Below the pieces are notes generated by a model that was not told where the DNA came from, did not search any database, and was given only the letters and a program-made list of their open reading frames with translations. Positions 1 to 10,409 of a stretch of DNA of 36,302 bases are shown one piece after another. Made by a program: the position numbers and the translations under genes. Every line of letters begins with the position of its first letter. The first letter of the stretch is position 1. The stretch covers positions 1 through 36,302 of the forward strand of contig CAXKVV010001914.1 of the NCBI GenBank assembly GCA_964058805.1, read 5' to 3'. Origin of the DNA: Schoenoplectus triqueter. Its lineage: Eukaryota; Streptophyta; Magnoliopsida; Poales; Cyperaceae.

Positions 1-845
1 GGATGAAGGGGGTATAAAAACCTCTTAATTTCAATGAATAAACCACTTTTAAAATATAAATTCGAGCTCCAATCGTCAATAATTGTGTTTCACAATTTTA
101 AAATTATGATCTATAATTCTGGGCACAAGTCAAAACATAACTGGCAGAAGATGGATTCCAAAATTACTGACCGTAATTTTTAAATTATGAATCACACTTT
201 TGGAATTTTGCTATGCATTAATTGTATTTTGGACATAATTTATTCATCTGAACTCTGATTGGATTGATTTTAAGTTCGTTGGCAAAGCTAAGAACAAGCT
301 TTACAACATCAATACTTAATCCCAAATTATTCTATGAGATTTTATTATCATCACTTGATGCGACTTGCTATCCATGTGTTGTCTTGATCTCATCTGCATT
401 TGAGCTCTTCAATATCATGCTATTTTACTCCAAAAACCCTAAAACACTTAAAATACAATAGTATCTCGAACTCGACATAAAAATTAAAAAAATTCTTAAC
501 AATTAACATAAAATGAAATATTTTTTAGATAAACCCTAATTAGATATATTGTATAATTGAGGCTTATCAGATATATTTTATCATCTCCATTAAATGGATG
601 TGAAAAATTATAAAATCTTATCTTCATTACAATAATAATCAAGTAAGGAGGCTAAATCATAAAATTTGATCCGTTGTTTTTTTTATTAACGCTTAGTGCA
701 TATATAATATATACATATATAAGTTGATATTTAGAAAATATACCTTCAATTAATTTTATTATTTAAGAATTTTAAAAAATAATTATTTGATACTTAATCG
801 TACGGGAGTCGATGTGGCACCAATAATCATGATAATTTGATCTCT
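1..845. other. AT-rich intergenic DNA, no gene seen
   Basis: No coding region is supported. The open frames are short, AT-driven and have no recognisable motif. An AAACCCTA-like telo-box string occurs near 532-540, but no gene start is close enough to give it meaning. Confidence 0.6.
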
Positions 846-1110
846 CCTCATATCTAAATATCCGAGTCACTTATCTAAATATATGATTTATATATCTATA
901 CATCTGAATTACTTATCTAAAATATCTAATGCATATATCTAAATATCTAAGTTCCTTATTTATACCTAATTCATATATCTAAATACTTAATTCACTAATC
1001 TAAACACTCTATGCATATATCGAATTACCTGAATTATTTATCTAAATGCATAAATAAATACATGTATCATTTATCTAAATACATATCTAAATATCTGAAT
1101 CACTTATTTA
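846..1110. repeat. Degenerate short repeat rich in TATCTAAATAT
   Basis: The string TATCTAAATA and close variants recur every 15-35 bases with spacers such as CTGAATCACT and TGCATATA. It looks like a decayed minisatellite and runs into the longer duplication that follows. Confidence 0.6.
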
Positions 1111-1541
1111 TTACACCTTAGTTTAATTTTAGAAATAGCACAGACATGATGGGAGGGCGTGACAATTTATTTTTGGAGAGCGTGGGTGTTGTTATAACTT
1201 TTATTTTTTTCATTTTAAGCAGGTTGGCCCGTAATTTTTGTTATTAAAATGAAAAGCTAATTAGGAGATTTTTTTAGAGACCATGCATATATCGAACTAC
1301 TTGAATTACTTATCTAATTGCATAAGTAAATATATATGTAATTTATCTAAATATGTAAGACACATATCTAAATATATTTAGATCGCTTATTTAAACATCT
1401 TATTTTAATTCTGAAAATAACACATACATAATGGAGGGCATGACAATTTATTTTTAACTTTTATTTTTTCCATTTTAAGCAGGCCGGTCCACAATTTTTT
1501 TATTAAAATAAAAAAGTTAGTTAGGAGATTTTATGAAAGAT
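1011..1541. repeat. Tandem duplication, two ~265 bp copies
   Basis: Copy 1 (about 1011-1282) and copy 2 (about 1283-1541) both begin ATGCATATATCGAA and end near TTAGGAGATTTT. Shared internal blocks include GACAATTTATTTTT and CATTTTAAGCAGG. The main difference is a ~25 bp segment (GGAGAGCGTGGGTGTTG region) present only in copy 1. The unit is AT-rich and noncoding. It ends about 330 bp upstream of the PPR start codon, so it may lie in that gene's distal promoter. Confidence 0.75.
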
Positions 1542-1869
1542 TTGTCTTTGAGTACTATTAGTCGAACCATAATATTTTTACAATTTTCTCATAATTTGAA
1601 ACATTTTTTCGATTAAATAGCTAAATAAAAAAAATGAACTACGTGTGACCGGATTTCGGGATTCGTTTCATAGACAGACGCACGGCTCAGATTAATGATT
1701 GACAACTAAGTGTGTTTTAGTGAGAAGACGGGATCAAGTGTTCAACCATCCATCAGCATCAAACCTCTTTCTTCTAACTTCGAAACATCAAACGGACCTG
1801 TGGTCAAGGCGGCTATGGAGCGCTCAAATTCTTGAATCCAATGGTTACCTCCTCTTTCGTAACACCACC

Positions 1870-4800
1870 ATGTACCGTTTCTCGCGATCTCTCCGCCGCC
1901 TCAACCGTCTATCCTCGCCTCTCTCGTACAATTTAACAAACACCTTCTCTTCAGGCCCTCTCCCACCCCCTCTCCCTTCATTTACTCCCCTTCTCTCTTC
2001 TCCTTCATCCTCTCTCACCTCCACTGTCACCTCAGCCTTCTCCCAGTGGTTTCTCTCACATCCCAACAACTCACCGAACTCTCTCCTAGACCGCATCTAC
2101 GCGGCTCTTGCTTCCAATCCAGACGAGCACACTCTCGACCAGGCCCTTTCTAGTCTGAACCCTCCCTTGTCGGAAAGCTTCCTTCTCAGTTTCCTCTCGC
2201 ACAAACCCTTCTTAAACCCCGCCATCGCCGATCCAAATCATCTCTTGTTACTAAAGCTTCGCTTCTTCGACTGGTCAGGTCGTCGCACGCCTTATCGTAA
2301 CTCCCGTGCAGTGTACCTCTCGATCTTCCTCCTTTTAAAGAAGTTCAACAAATCACCTTTAATTCTCAACTGGCTGGAGCTTTTCTCCAGTTCGTACGAC
2401 CCCTCCACTTCACCTAGCCTGTACCCCCGTTTTCATGACACGTTAGTAATTGGCTATGCAGTAGTCGGTAAGCCTGAAACTGCGTTGGCGATTCTCGGCC
2501 GCATGCGTTATTCAGGTCTTGATCTCGACCCTTTAGTAATCCGTGTGCTGCTAAATTCCCTGGTGGAGAATTCCCTGTTCTCATTTTGTGACTCGCTACT
2601 TGACCTCTTGCCCCCTAATGACCCAGAGGCTGTGCCCATTCGACTCAAGTCTCTGTGTATGCAGAAGGATCTTGATTCAGCTGAATCATTGCTAAGGTCA
2701 CTACCTACTGAGGTTTCAGCTCGTGATAGATGTGCAGGTTTGCTTGTAAATGAATTTTCCAAGAAGGGTAAACATGAAAAGGCATGGAAAATTGTGGAAG
2801 ATTTTCCATCTGGGGAGGTTTACACGGTCTGGTTAATGTGTTTGGTAAAGAAGGGGAAGTTCAGTGAAGCACTGGGATTTCTGGCAGATAAGAAAGTTAC
2901 GGAGGACTATATACCACCTTCACCAGTGTAAGGATCTGCTACTGATGAAATTTCATGTTTATTGTTATAGCTTTACATATTGGTACATATTCCTACCACT
3001 CAGTCACAAGGTTTTCTGGTGATTTTTGTATTGTCCATATTTGTCTTGATATATGCTGTTAGGAAATATACCTGGTGATTGTTGTGCAGGTTGATGCTAA
3101 TAGATTATAGATACATGCTTGTCCTAACTTAGTGATGCTGCTGGTTCCAAAACCTTATATATATATATGTTCATATCCACAATTTTAATGAAACAGTCAC
3201 AACAGGTTTGAGAATAGCAGCGAAGAAAATAAATATCTATATTTTGTAGGTGACTGATAAACAGCACCAAACATGGGGAAATAACCTCTCCTCCAAAAAT
3301 GCATTGACTTTCAACTCCATTGTTGGCATGTACTGACAAATACTTCAAGTCACTTGCTATTTAAGCAAACCAATTCTACCAAATAATACTTGGGCAATAA
3401 GAGCAATACAGGAAATAAAATGTATTACGGCAAATGCATGTTCACTCTATAATTGGGCTCTTCACTACTGAAATGCAGCTTGCTGAAACCCCCTTTTTAC
3501 TTGCAATTTTTCAGGTATGACAATCTAATCATGCGACTCTTGAGAGAAAGCTATCTAGGTGAGGCATATGACTTGCTCACTGAAATGATGGAGGAAGGCA
3601 TTCCACCAACACGTGTCACCATGTCTGCAGCACTCCGCTTCTTCTGCAAAGCCGGGTTTGTTGATGTGGCACTAAACCTTTACCAGTCCCGTGGTGAGCT
3701 TGGAATTGACCTTGGGAGGACCACTTTTGATGATCTTGTAAGGGCCCTTTGTGCAGATGGCGACTCTGATAGTGCATACAGTGTTGTTGAGGACTCTATG
3801 CGCAAAGGTCACTTCCCAGGTCACCAGGCGTTTTCCACCGTGGCTAATTCACTATGCCGTGAGGGGAAGTTGGATCAGGTTCGCAAGCTCCTTGATGCAG
3901 CAGTCAAGAAGGAGATCAGGCCTGCTGCAGATCTCGTTGCCCGGTATGTTCAGCAGAATTTTGGTGGTCTACAGCTGTAGATCACATGCTGGTTAACTTT
4001 TTATTTCACATGCACCAATTTACCACTTGGATACTGTATCATCACAGTTGGTTGGGTTTTTCTTTTTTTGTTTGTAAGTCCATAATTGAGGTTGTTGGAG
4101 GAAATTGAATCTTGATTGTGAAGTTATTTAAAAAGCCAAAAGAAGAAAAAAAAAAGAAATGATGAAGTATTCTTTCAGAGTTCTTACTGTGTTGTTATCG
4201 CCTCTGGTACTGGCATGTTCTGGCTAAAATTGTAACCCTCATATTGCCTTTTAGTTTGGATGATATTCAAGGTCACTGGTAACACTTTCCAACTTTGCAA
4301 TTTAGGTACTTGACTGCTCTTTTCAAGTCAGGCAACTTGACTGAGGCTTGCCTTGTGCCTCACATTGGTACATATAATACTGTTACTATGCAAAGCATTT
4401 ATAAGCACAAAACCACTTACAAAAGCATCATACATGCTTTGGCACTATTGGAACGGGTGGATGCATTGCCAAGGCTTGTGATTGAGATGCAAGAGATGGG
4501 ACACATACCAAGTCGACATCTGTACCGCACAGTGATCATATCTTTATGCAAGGCGGAGAAATATGGGGATGTTTTGGGGTTGCTTAGCCAACAATTGCAA
4601 AGAAGTTGTCTTAATGAAAGAACATGTTACCACTACTTCATTGATGGTGCAGCCCATGCAGAAAAGCCTGACATGGCAAGAGAAATCTTCAACAGAATGG
4701 TGAGTGCAGGTGTACAACCTAATTGGGAGTCTGAAATGCTACTTCTACAGGGGTACCTAAAAAGTAAAAAAATAAGTGATGCATTGAATTTTTTCGAAGT

Positions 4801-5539
4801 TCTTCATGGTAGGAAGGGGCATACCTCAAAAATTTATAATGTGATGATTACTGGCCTCTGTCAGGCTGGCCGGCCAGACCAGGCAGTTCACTTCTGGAAA
4901 GAAGCTAGAAAGAAAAAGCTCATTCCGAGCTTACAAAGCTATGAAGAACTTGCACTTGCGCTTGGATCAATAAAAGACTATAACACACTTGTCAAGTTGG
5001 TTGATGATTTCCTTGAGACGGGTCGTCCTGTCTCAGCGTTCCTATACAATGTTCTCTTGATGCTCACATTAAAGAGCCGAGAACTACTGCGAGTTTGGTT
5101 CAAGTTGAGAGAGGAGAGTAAGGAGAAGGTTAGTTGCGAGGCTGAGATGAATGAGCTGTCCAGAAACCAGTCAGCTGGTCGACTACTACTGGGGCAACTG
5201 ATTGCAGCCTTTTCAGGTGGGATTCGCATGAGAGAGAACCTAGATAACGTGGTGCAAGAATTTGAAAAATACTTTCCCATGGATCTTTACACATACAACA
5301 TGCTACTGAAGGCATTTGGCATGGGAGGGAGGATGGACCTAGCATGTGAATTATTCAACAGGATATATGAGAAAGGGTACCAGCCAAACCAATGGAGTTT
5401 CGACACAATGGTATATGGATTTTGTAAGAAGGGAGATAAGGATGAGGCTGAAAGATGGATGACAGCCATGTTACGAAATGGGTTTTCACCAACTCAACAC
5501 ACTATGAGTCTTCTTGACATTACTTTACAGAGAAGTTAA
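1870..5539 (+). CDS. P-class pentatricopeptide repeat protein, probably organellar
   Basis: Three exons: 1870-2927, 3515-3943 and 4306-5539, giving 906 residues plus TAA. Intron 1 has donor GTAAGG and acceptor TTTTTCAG; intron 2 has donor GTATGT and acceptor ATTTAG. Both junctions split a codon (V353 and R496) and keep the frame. The protein consists of repeated ~35-residue helical-hairpin units typical of PPR proteins, clearest at about 354-490 and from about 530 to the end (for example TYNMLLKAFGMGGRMDLACE and SFDTMVYGFCKKGDKDEAER). There is no E, DYW or SMR-like tail, so it is P-class, a group that binds organellar RNA. I chose the ATG at 1870 because the next 30 residues are rich in R, S and L and lack acidic residues, as in a mitochondrial or plastid targeting peptide. 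Upstream in-frame sequence has no ATG. It resembles the Arabidopsis At1g71210 type by recollection; no alignment was run. The RNA target cannot be read from sequence. Confidence 0.9.
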
Positions 5540-6250
5540 TTTTGGCCTTGTTTTTTTTTTTCTTTTTGATAGGTAATAATTGAAATCTATCTTCAATATT
5601 TCATACCTTTATTTATTCACGATGGAGTGTTTTGGACCAGAACTGTGTCATCTATCCCTTTTCTCTAGTTCTGTACAGAGTGACAGTATGGTACTTGTTC
5701 AAAGACTGCACTCTGCATGCATGCGATTAATTGTTTCACTGATCTGAAGTTACACATCTTATTACCTGTGCAAACTTATTTAAGACCTCATATGCCATTG
5801 GGAACATGAGCACTTTATTTTGGCTGGTTCTGACACAGTTTATACCAGTATTGTTCTACCAGCACTGTATGGTATGTATTGTATATTTCGTATGGCATCC
5901 TTCTTTTTTCGAAGTTTGTGTCCCGCACCAGTTATTTTGTTTCAATGAGTTGTTGCTGAAAAGAATGACTTGATTGCTCGATTATTCTCTCATTTGGTTA
6001 TTTCAGGTTCTAGGAAGATTATTTTCTGAAGTAGATGATGTTTCAGTATTCAATAAGTCAGCTTAGGGTTGATTGCAATCTTCATTTATATTCCGACAAA
6101 GATAACATGAGATTAAGCTGTCTAATAAAAGAACCCGGAAATCATTTTTTTTTGTACAATAAAATTGCATATTTAAGACCTTCAGCTGTCGGAAAGAAAC
6201 AGAGGAAAAAGGGAAATGTCCTGTGTTACAGATGTGTTTAATATGTAAAA
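5540..6250 (+). other. Probable 3' UTR and downstream region of the PPR gene
   Basis: T-rich sequence follows the stop codon. A possible spliced 3' UTR acceptor (TTATTTCAG near 6005) is present. No polyadenylation site can be fixed by eye, and no coding region is supported. Confidence 0.4.
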
Positions 6251-8230
6251 TATGAAGTGCTGCATGAAATTAAGTGGGTGAATTGCTTTTCCTTCATTTT
6301 TGAACTCAAGATTCCGGATTCTCTTTTTGAAGATTTTTTTTTTTTCCAAATCCTGGGACTAACATAGTGTGGCGTATTTGTATTCGTTGTTTGTTTTTGT
6401 GTGGCGTATTTCTTTTCAGTGTTGTTTTTTGGTCATTTAGACGGTGTACATGGAGTTGCGCTGCTATTGTTTGTGGTATGGTAATGGGACTATAAAAAGC
6501 TAATTCTGCTACAATTGTCCAAAATTTGATATTATAAAAGAAAAGATAACCTCCCGGGACATTGATATCTTCGAATAATTGAGTTTCGGTCCTTTCGGAC
6601 CGGTCTCTAATAGGGCCTACAATAAAAAAATAAAAAAGAGCAACCCAACTTTAGAAAGCCCAGTGATCTTCTAATGGGCCGGGCCTGCCCATGGGAAAAT
6701 GGGTTGGACAACCGAACCGCTCGAGTCAAACTGAGCGACCTGAGCTGATTCTAATTTGGGCCTCGCTCAAGTTCACTCCTGATTAAACTTAGATTTCAGA
6801 AATGCCGATTTCCAACCGTGTAGTAATCCCAGAGAACACGCCTTCTTATCTTCATTTCTTTTCCAAATTGACGTCAAATTTCTTCGAATTGTAAGAAGGG
6901 TTTGACCGTTGGGTTGCAATAATGTTCGTCCTTTCTATATTTTGTTTGAACCTAACTTCGGCTTTGCAAATTCCGATTTCTATCCTCAGGTTTTGAGTCT
7001 GTATTCTATAGAGTATTCTACATACGTATAGCGTAACAGTTCAAATTTTTAACAGTCGTCGGATTTGAACCACAGACAGAATAATTATAACAGTATTTTT
7101 TAGATTCACGGAACGAACAAATTGAACAGTTACTTTATCCGTAAAGTAATTTAGGCGATGCAAAATTTCAGATTTCTCTCAATTGCAGGAAGGATTTGAC
7201 GTCTGGGCCATAATAGTCTGATTATAAGTTTTACCCAATTTGTACGAAAGCTTTGACGTTTTGAGTCCTAATATTCTCTCCCTTTTCTATATTTCTGCCA
7301 ACTTAATTTTGTTTTAGAAGCCCTCTAATTCCAATGTTTTTCTCATGTTTCACTTTTATTTCACTTCTACGCTCGTTCATCTTTAATTTCTTTTGAGTTT
7401 TCCAAATTTCAAGTCACAATCTTTTCCGACGCACGTTGAATTAATGTGCAGGTAAGGTTTGACTTTCTAAGTCCTAATGAAATGTCACTTTTATAGTTCT
7501 ATGTTTGTTTCAACCTCTTGTTTCTCCATTTAGTAAGCATTTTATAACATGTTAATCGCTAACGAATAATGATCTGGTCTTTTTTTCTGTGGTTGTTTCA
7601 ACTTTTATCTCCTTTTAACCAACTATAAATCTATAATAAAAACTGCTCCGGTGGTACCTGGCCCACACGTTAGGTAGGCAGCACTTCTCCACTATGGTCC
7701 CTGCTAGAAACCCCCAAGAGAAATATTAAGAAATGGGTGGAGAGGTGTCGTTGTCAGATTGACCATTGTCTACATTCTTATTCTCTTTCTGCTTCAATCA
7801 TGCAATCTATTATTTATCAATCATAACTCAAGCTCTTCAGTAGAAAGATAGATCTGGTATCATCTAATGACTGTTTTGATTGAAACTCATTACCAACTGC
7901 CGTGCTGCATGCATGCATTAGCATTAGCATTAAAGACCCAAATTTTAAAACCAATTGAATATGTAATATTCATTATTCAAGAATATTTGAAATTGGAGAT
8001 TGCCAAACAGTAAACAGCTAACACACCTCACACAAATACAAACACACTGCATTTTCATTCTATTTTTTTTTTCACTGACAGCAGGAATCAGAATCAGTCA
8101 TATGTAAAAACAGACACAAACATAAACTGGCAGATTCCGTTATTTCCGCCTCAATCATTGGAAACAGATCTCCTGCGGCCATGGAGTATAGTAAATTGTG
8201 TAGTGTGTATGTATATACATAGAGAGAGAG
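6251..8230. other. Intergenic region, no supported gene
   Basis: No protein gene is recognised. 6650-6780 is GC-richer (TGGGCCGGGCCTGCCCATGG). 6890-7530 carries a recurring TTTGAC-containing motif, listed separately. 7640-7740 is another GC-richer patch without an open frame. These could be transcribed noncoding DNA or old element fragments. Confidence 0.5.
6890..7530 (+). repeat. Four spaced, diverged copies of a TTTGAC-containing motif
   Basis: A block of the form AAGG-TTTGAC-(CT)GTTGGG...CCTAATATT...CTTTCTATATTT recurs at about 6893, 7190, 7247 and 7453. The copies share AAG(G/C)(G/A/T)TTTGAC followed by a CNTAAT-like string, often then a CTTTTCTATATTT string. TTTGAC is also the core of plant W-box elements, but no promoter is evident here. 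Confidence 0.45.
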
Positions 8231-8616
8231 TTGGGCTATGGTGCTATCTATTGCACGGATCGACTCCGTATTATGAATCGGTTTTTTATTCTCAAAATCT
8301 AAATGATGGATTCAAACTAGTCAAAATATATTCCATATGAATATTTAGTGGTAGACCAAATTTTTTATTATTTTTTAAATAATTAGAAAATCACTTGATT
8401 TAATTATTATGAGCCATTCAAAATGCGTGATTTTCTAACTATCTCAAAAAATAATAAAAATAATAAAAAAATTAAAAAATATAAAACATGATTCCCAATT
8501 AGATATTTATACAGAAAATATTTTGAGCGGTTTGAATCGATCATTTAGACTTTGAAAATGAAGAGCCGATCTATAGCACAAAATCGATTTGTGCTATATA
8601 TAGCACTATAGCTTAA
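8231..8616. mobile_element. Foldback MITE A1 (GGCTATGGTGCTA family)
   Basis: The left end TTGGGCTATGGTGCTA and the reverse complement of the right end TTAAGCTATAGTGCTA match. The match continues through the arms, for example CTCAAAATCTAAATGATGGA against CAAAGTCTAAATGATCGA. The element is about 386 bp, noncoding and AT-rich, flanked by GAGAGA on the left and (CT)n then TATATA on the right. It resembles element A4 in its end motif but differs in its arms. Confidence 0.8.
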
Positions 8617-8654
8617 CTCTCTCTCTCTCTCTCTTTCTATATATATAGAGAGAA

Positions 8655-9065
8655 AGTAAAGATACCGTGAGTTTAAGCTCACGAAGATCTTTCATGAGCT
8701 TAATTCAAAAAGTACATCAAATCATCTCTAAATTTTAATTTATCATGCTCATTAAATTCTTTATATGAAAATCTTATGGGAAGCAAAAATTTGAAGTATT
8801 TTGAGATTTTTTGTAAGTCATGGTTTTTAATTTTTAAAAATCAACTCTAAAAATAATAATAAAATATTCAATCTTTGAGTATCATTTTAAAAAATTAAAA
8901 ACAGTGATTTAAAAAACTCAAAACACTCTAAATTTTTGCATCTCATAAGATTTTCATATAAAGAATTTAATAAGCATGATAAATTAAAATTTGGAGATGA
9001 TTTGATGTATTTTTTGAGTTAAACTCACAAAAGATCTCCGTGAGCTTAAACTCACGATATCTTTA

Positions 9066-9067
<2 letters not shown>
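8655..9067. mobile_element. Foldback MITE A2 (AAAGATACCGTGAG family)
   Basis: Both ends read AGTAAAGATA(C/T)CGTGAG inward. The two arms are nearly complementary for about 200 bp each, so the whole 413 bp forms one hairpin. Just inside each end is GTGAGTTTAAGCTCAC, itself a palindrome. The centre is (A/T)-only with TAATAATAAT. It is flanked by GAGAGA on the left and (CT)n(TA)n on the right. Elements at 10031, 22752 and 23613 belong to the same family. Confidence 0.85.
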
Positions 9068-9112
<45 letters not shown>

Positions 9113-9115
<3 letters not shown>

Positions 9116-9509
9116 AGACCTTACGATGCTTCGCAAAATAAAAAATATTTTGCTTCAGTTTCAAATCTCATATACCGAGAGCTCAAAATATCAATCTAAT
9201 TAGTCCACAACAATCTAAATATTGAAAACTTGTTGAATATCAAATTTTACTATTTTTGAAGCTTTATAACTATTTTTTATTTTTAAAAAATAATATTTTT
9301 TTAGGTGCACCTATCATTATTTTATTATTATTTTTGGGACATTTTTTAAAAATCCTAAAAAAATAGTTAGAAAGCTCCAAATGTAATCAAATTTGTTATT
9401 CCATAAGATTTGAATATGTAGTTTAGATTGGAATTTGAATTTTGATTTTGTGAGATTTTTTAAGCTGAAGCAAAACTCTCTTTGCTTCACGAAGCACCGT
9501 AAGATCTTC

Positions 9510-9510
<1 letters not shown>
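9113..9510. mobile_element. Foldback MITE A3 (CTTACGATGCTTCG family)
   Basis: Left end GACCTTACGATGCTTCGC; the right end reads inward as GATCTTACGGTGCTTCGTGA. The arms pair through TTTTGCTTCAG and onwards. It is about 398 bp, AT-rich and noncoding, bounded on both sides by (TA)n microsatellite. No other copy of this exact family is in the window. Confidence 0.75.

Positions 9511-9559
<49 letters not shown>
9511..9559. repeat. Microsatellite (TA)n(GA)n between MITEs
   Basis: A TATATATA tract is followed by about 14 GA units. It directly joins elements A3 and A4. Comparable tracts join other members of both chains, near 9068-9112, 21981-22022 and 23588-23612. Confidence 0.9.
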
Positions 9560-9562
<3 letters not shown>

Positions 9563-9952
9563 CTATGGTGCTTCGCGAAGCATAAAATCTTCTGTGCTTT
9601 ACGTCCGTATCTCAAATTTGAAAGTTCAAACGGTCGATCCAAACTGTTAAACATCATCTTCATATTGAAATATTCTTGGAGATTAAATTTTATATTTTTT
9701 AGAAAATTTTTGCTATTTTGAAATGGGTACAAAGTTTGCTGATCTAGCAATTATGCACCATCCAAAACTAGCGATTTTGTACCCATCTAAAAAATAACAA
9801 AAATTTTCTAAAAAAATATAAATTTTGATCTCTAAAGATAGTTCAATAGAAAGATCATGTTTAACGGTTGAGATCGGCCTTTTGAACTTTCAAATTCAAA
9901 ATATGAATGCGAAACATAAGAAATTTTATATTTCACGGAATACCATAGCCTC
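9560..9952. mobile_element. Foldback MITE A4 (GGCTATGGTGCTTCG family)
   Basis: Left end AGGCTATGGTGCTTCGCGAA; the right end reads inward as GAGGCTATGGTATTCCGTGA. The arms match through AATTTGAAAGTTCAAA and GATC-AAAC-GTTAAACAT. GTGCTTCGCGAAGCA just inside the left end contains a near-perfect small palindrome. It is about 393 bp. The elements at 22361 and 23184 are relatives. Confidence 0.85.
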
Positions 9953-10030
9953 TATATATATACACACACGCAACTATGAAGGACCAAAAGATAACATGCA
10001 AGTATTATATATACTAATACGAGTAAATCT

Positions 10031-10409
10031 ACGATGAGCTTAAGCTCACGGAAGACCTCCGTAAGCTTAGCTCAAAAAAATATTAAATGATATCCAAATT
10101 TTAATTTTTCAATCTCATTAAATTCTTCATATTGAAATCTTATGGGGTACAAAAATTGGGATGTTTCGAGTTTTTTAAGTCACTCTTTTCAATTTTTGAA
10201 AATAATATACAAACATTGAATATTTTATTATTATTATTGGAGTTGATTTTCAAAAATTAAAAAGAGTGACTTAGAAAACTCAAAATATCCCAAATTTTTG
10301 TATCCCATAAGATTTCAATATGAAGAATTTAATGAGAGTAAAAAATCAAAATTTAAAGATCATTTGATATATTTTTTAAACTAAATTCACGGAGGTCTTC
10401 CGTGATACT
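10031..10409. mobile_element. Foldback MITE A5 (GTGAGCTTAAGCTCACGG family, eroded ends)
   Basis: The left end ACGATGAGCTTAAGCTCACG and the right end's inward reading TATCACGGAAGACCTCCGTG show that the terminal AAAGATACC part is lost or diverged. The GGAAGACCTCCGT subterminal palindrome survives on both sides. Both arms then match over about 180 bp. It is the same family as A2. Unlike the other chain members it is not flanked by long TA or GA tracts, consistent with greater age. Confidence 0.75.

Noticed and set aside
1699..1869. N-terminal extension of the PPR frame upstream of the ATG at 1870
   Set aside because: The open frame there begins with TTG and has no ATG. The extra residues look like translated 5' UTR, whereas the sequence after 1870 looks like a targeting peptide.
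1845..2096. Minus-strand open frame opposite PPR exon 1
   Set aside because: An antisense shadow of GC-richer coding sequence; arginine- and glutamate-rich composition arises from the TCC/CTC codons on the other strand.
7060..7090. Possible minus-strand tRNA 3' half (GGTTCAAATCC-like string)
   Set aside because: No acceptor-stem pairing, anticodon arm or A-box lies at the right distance.
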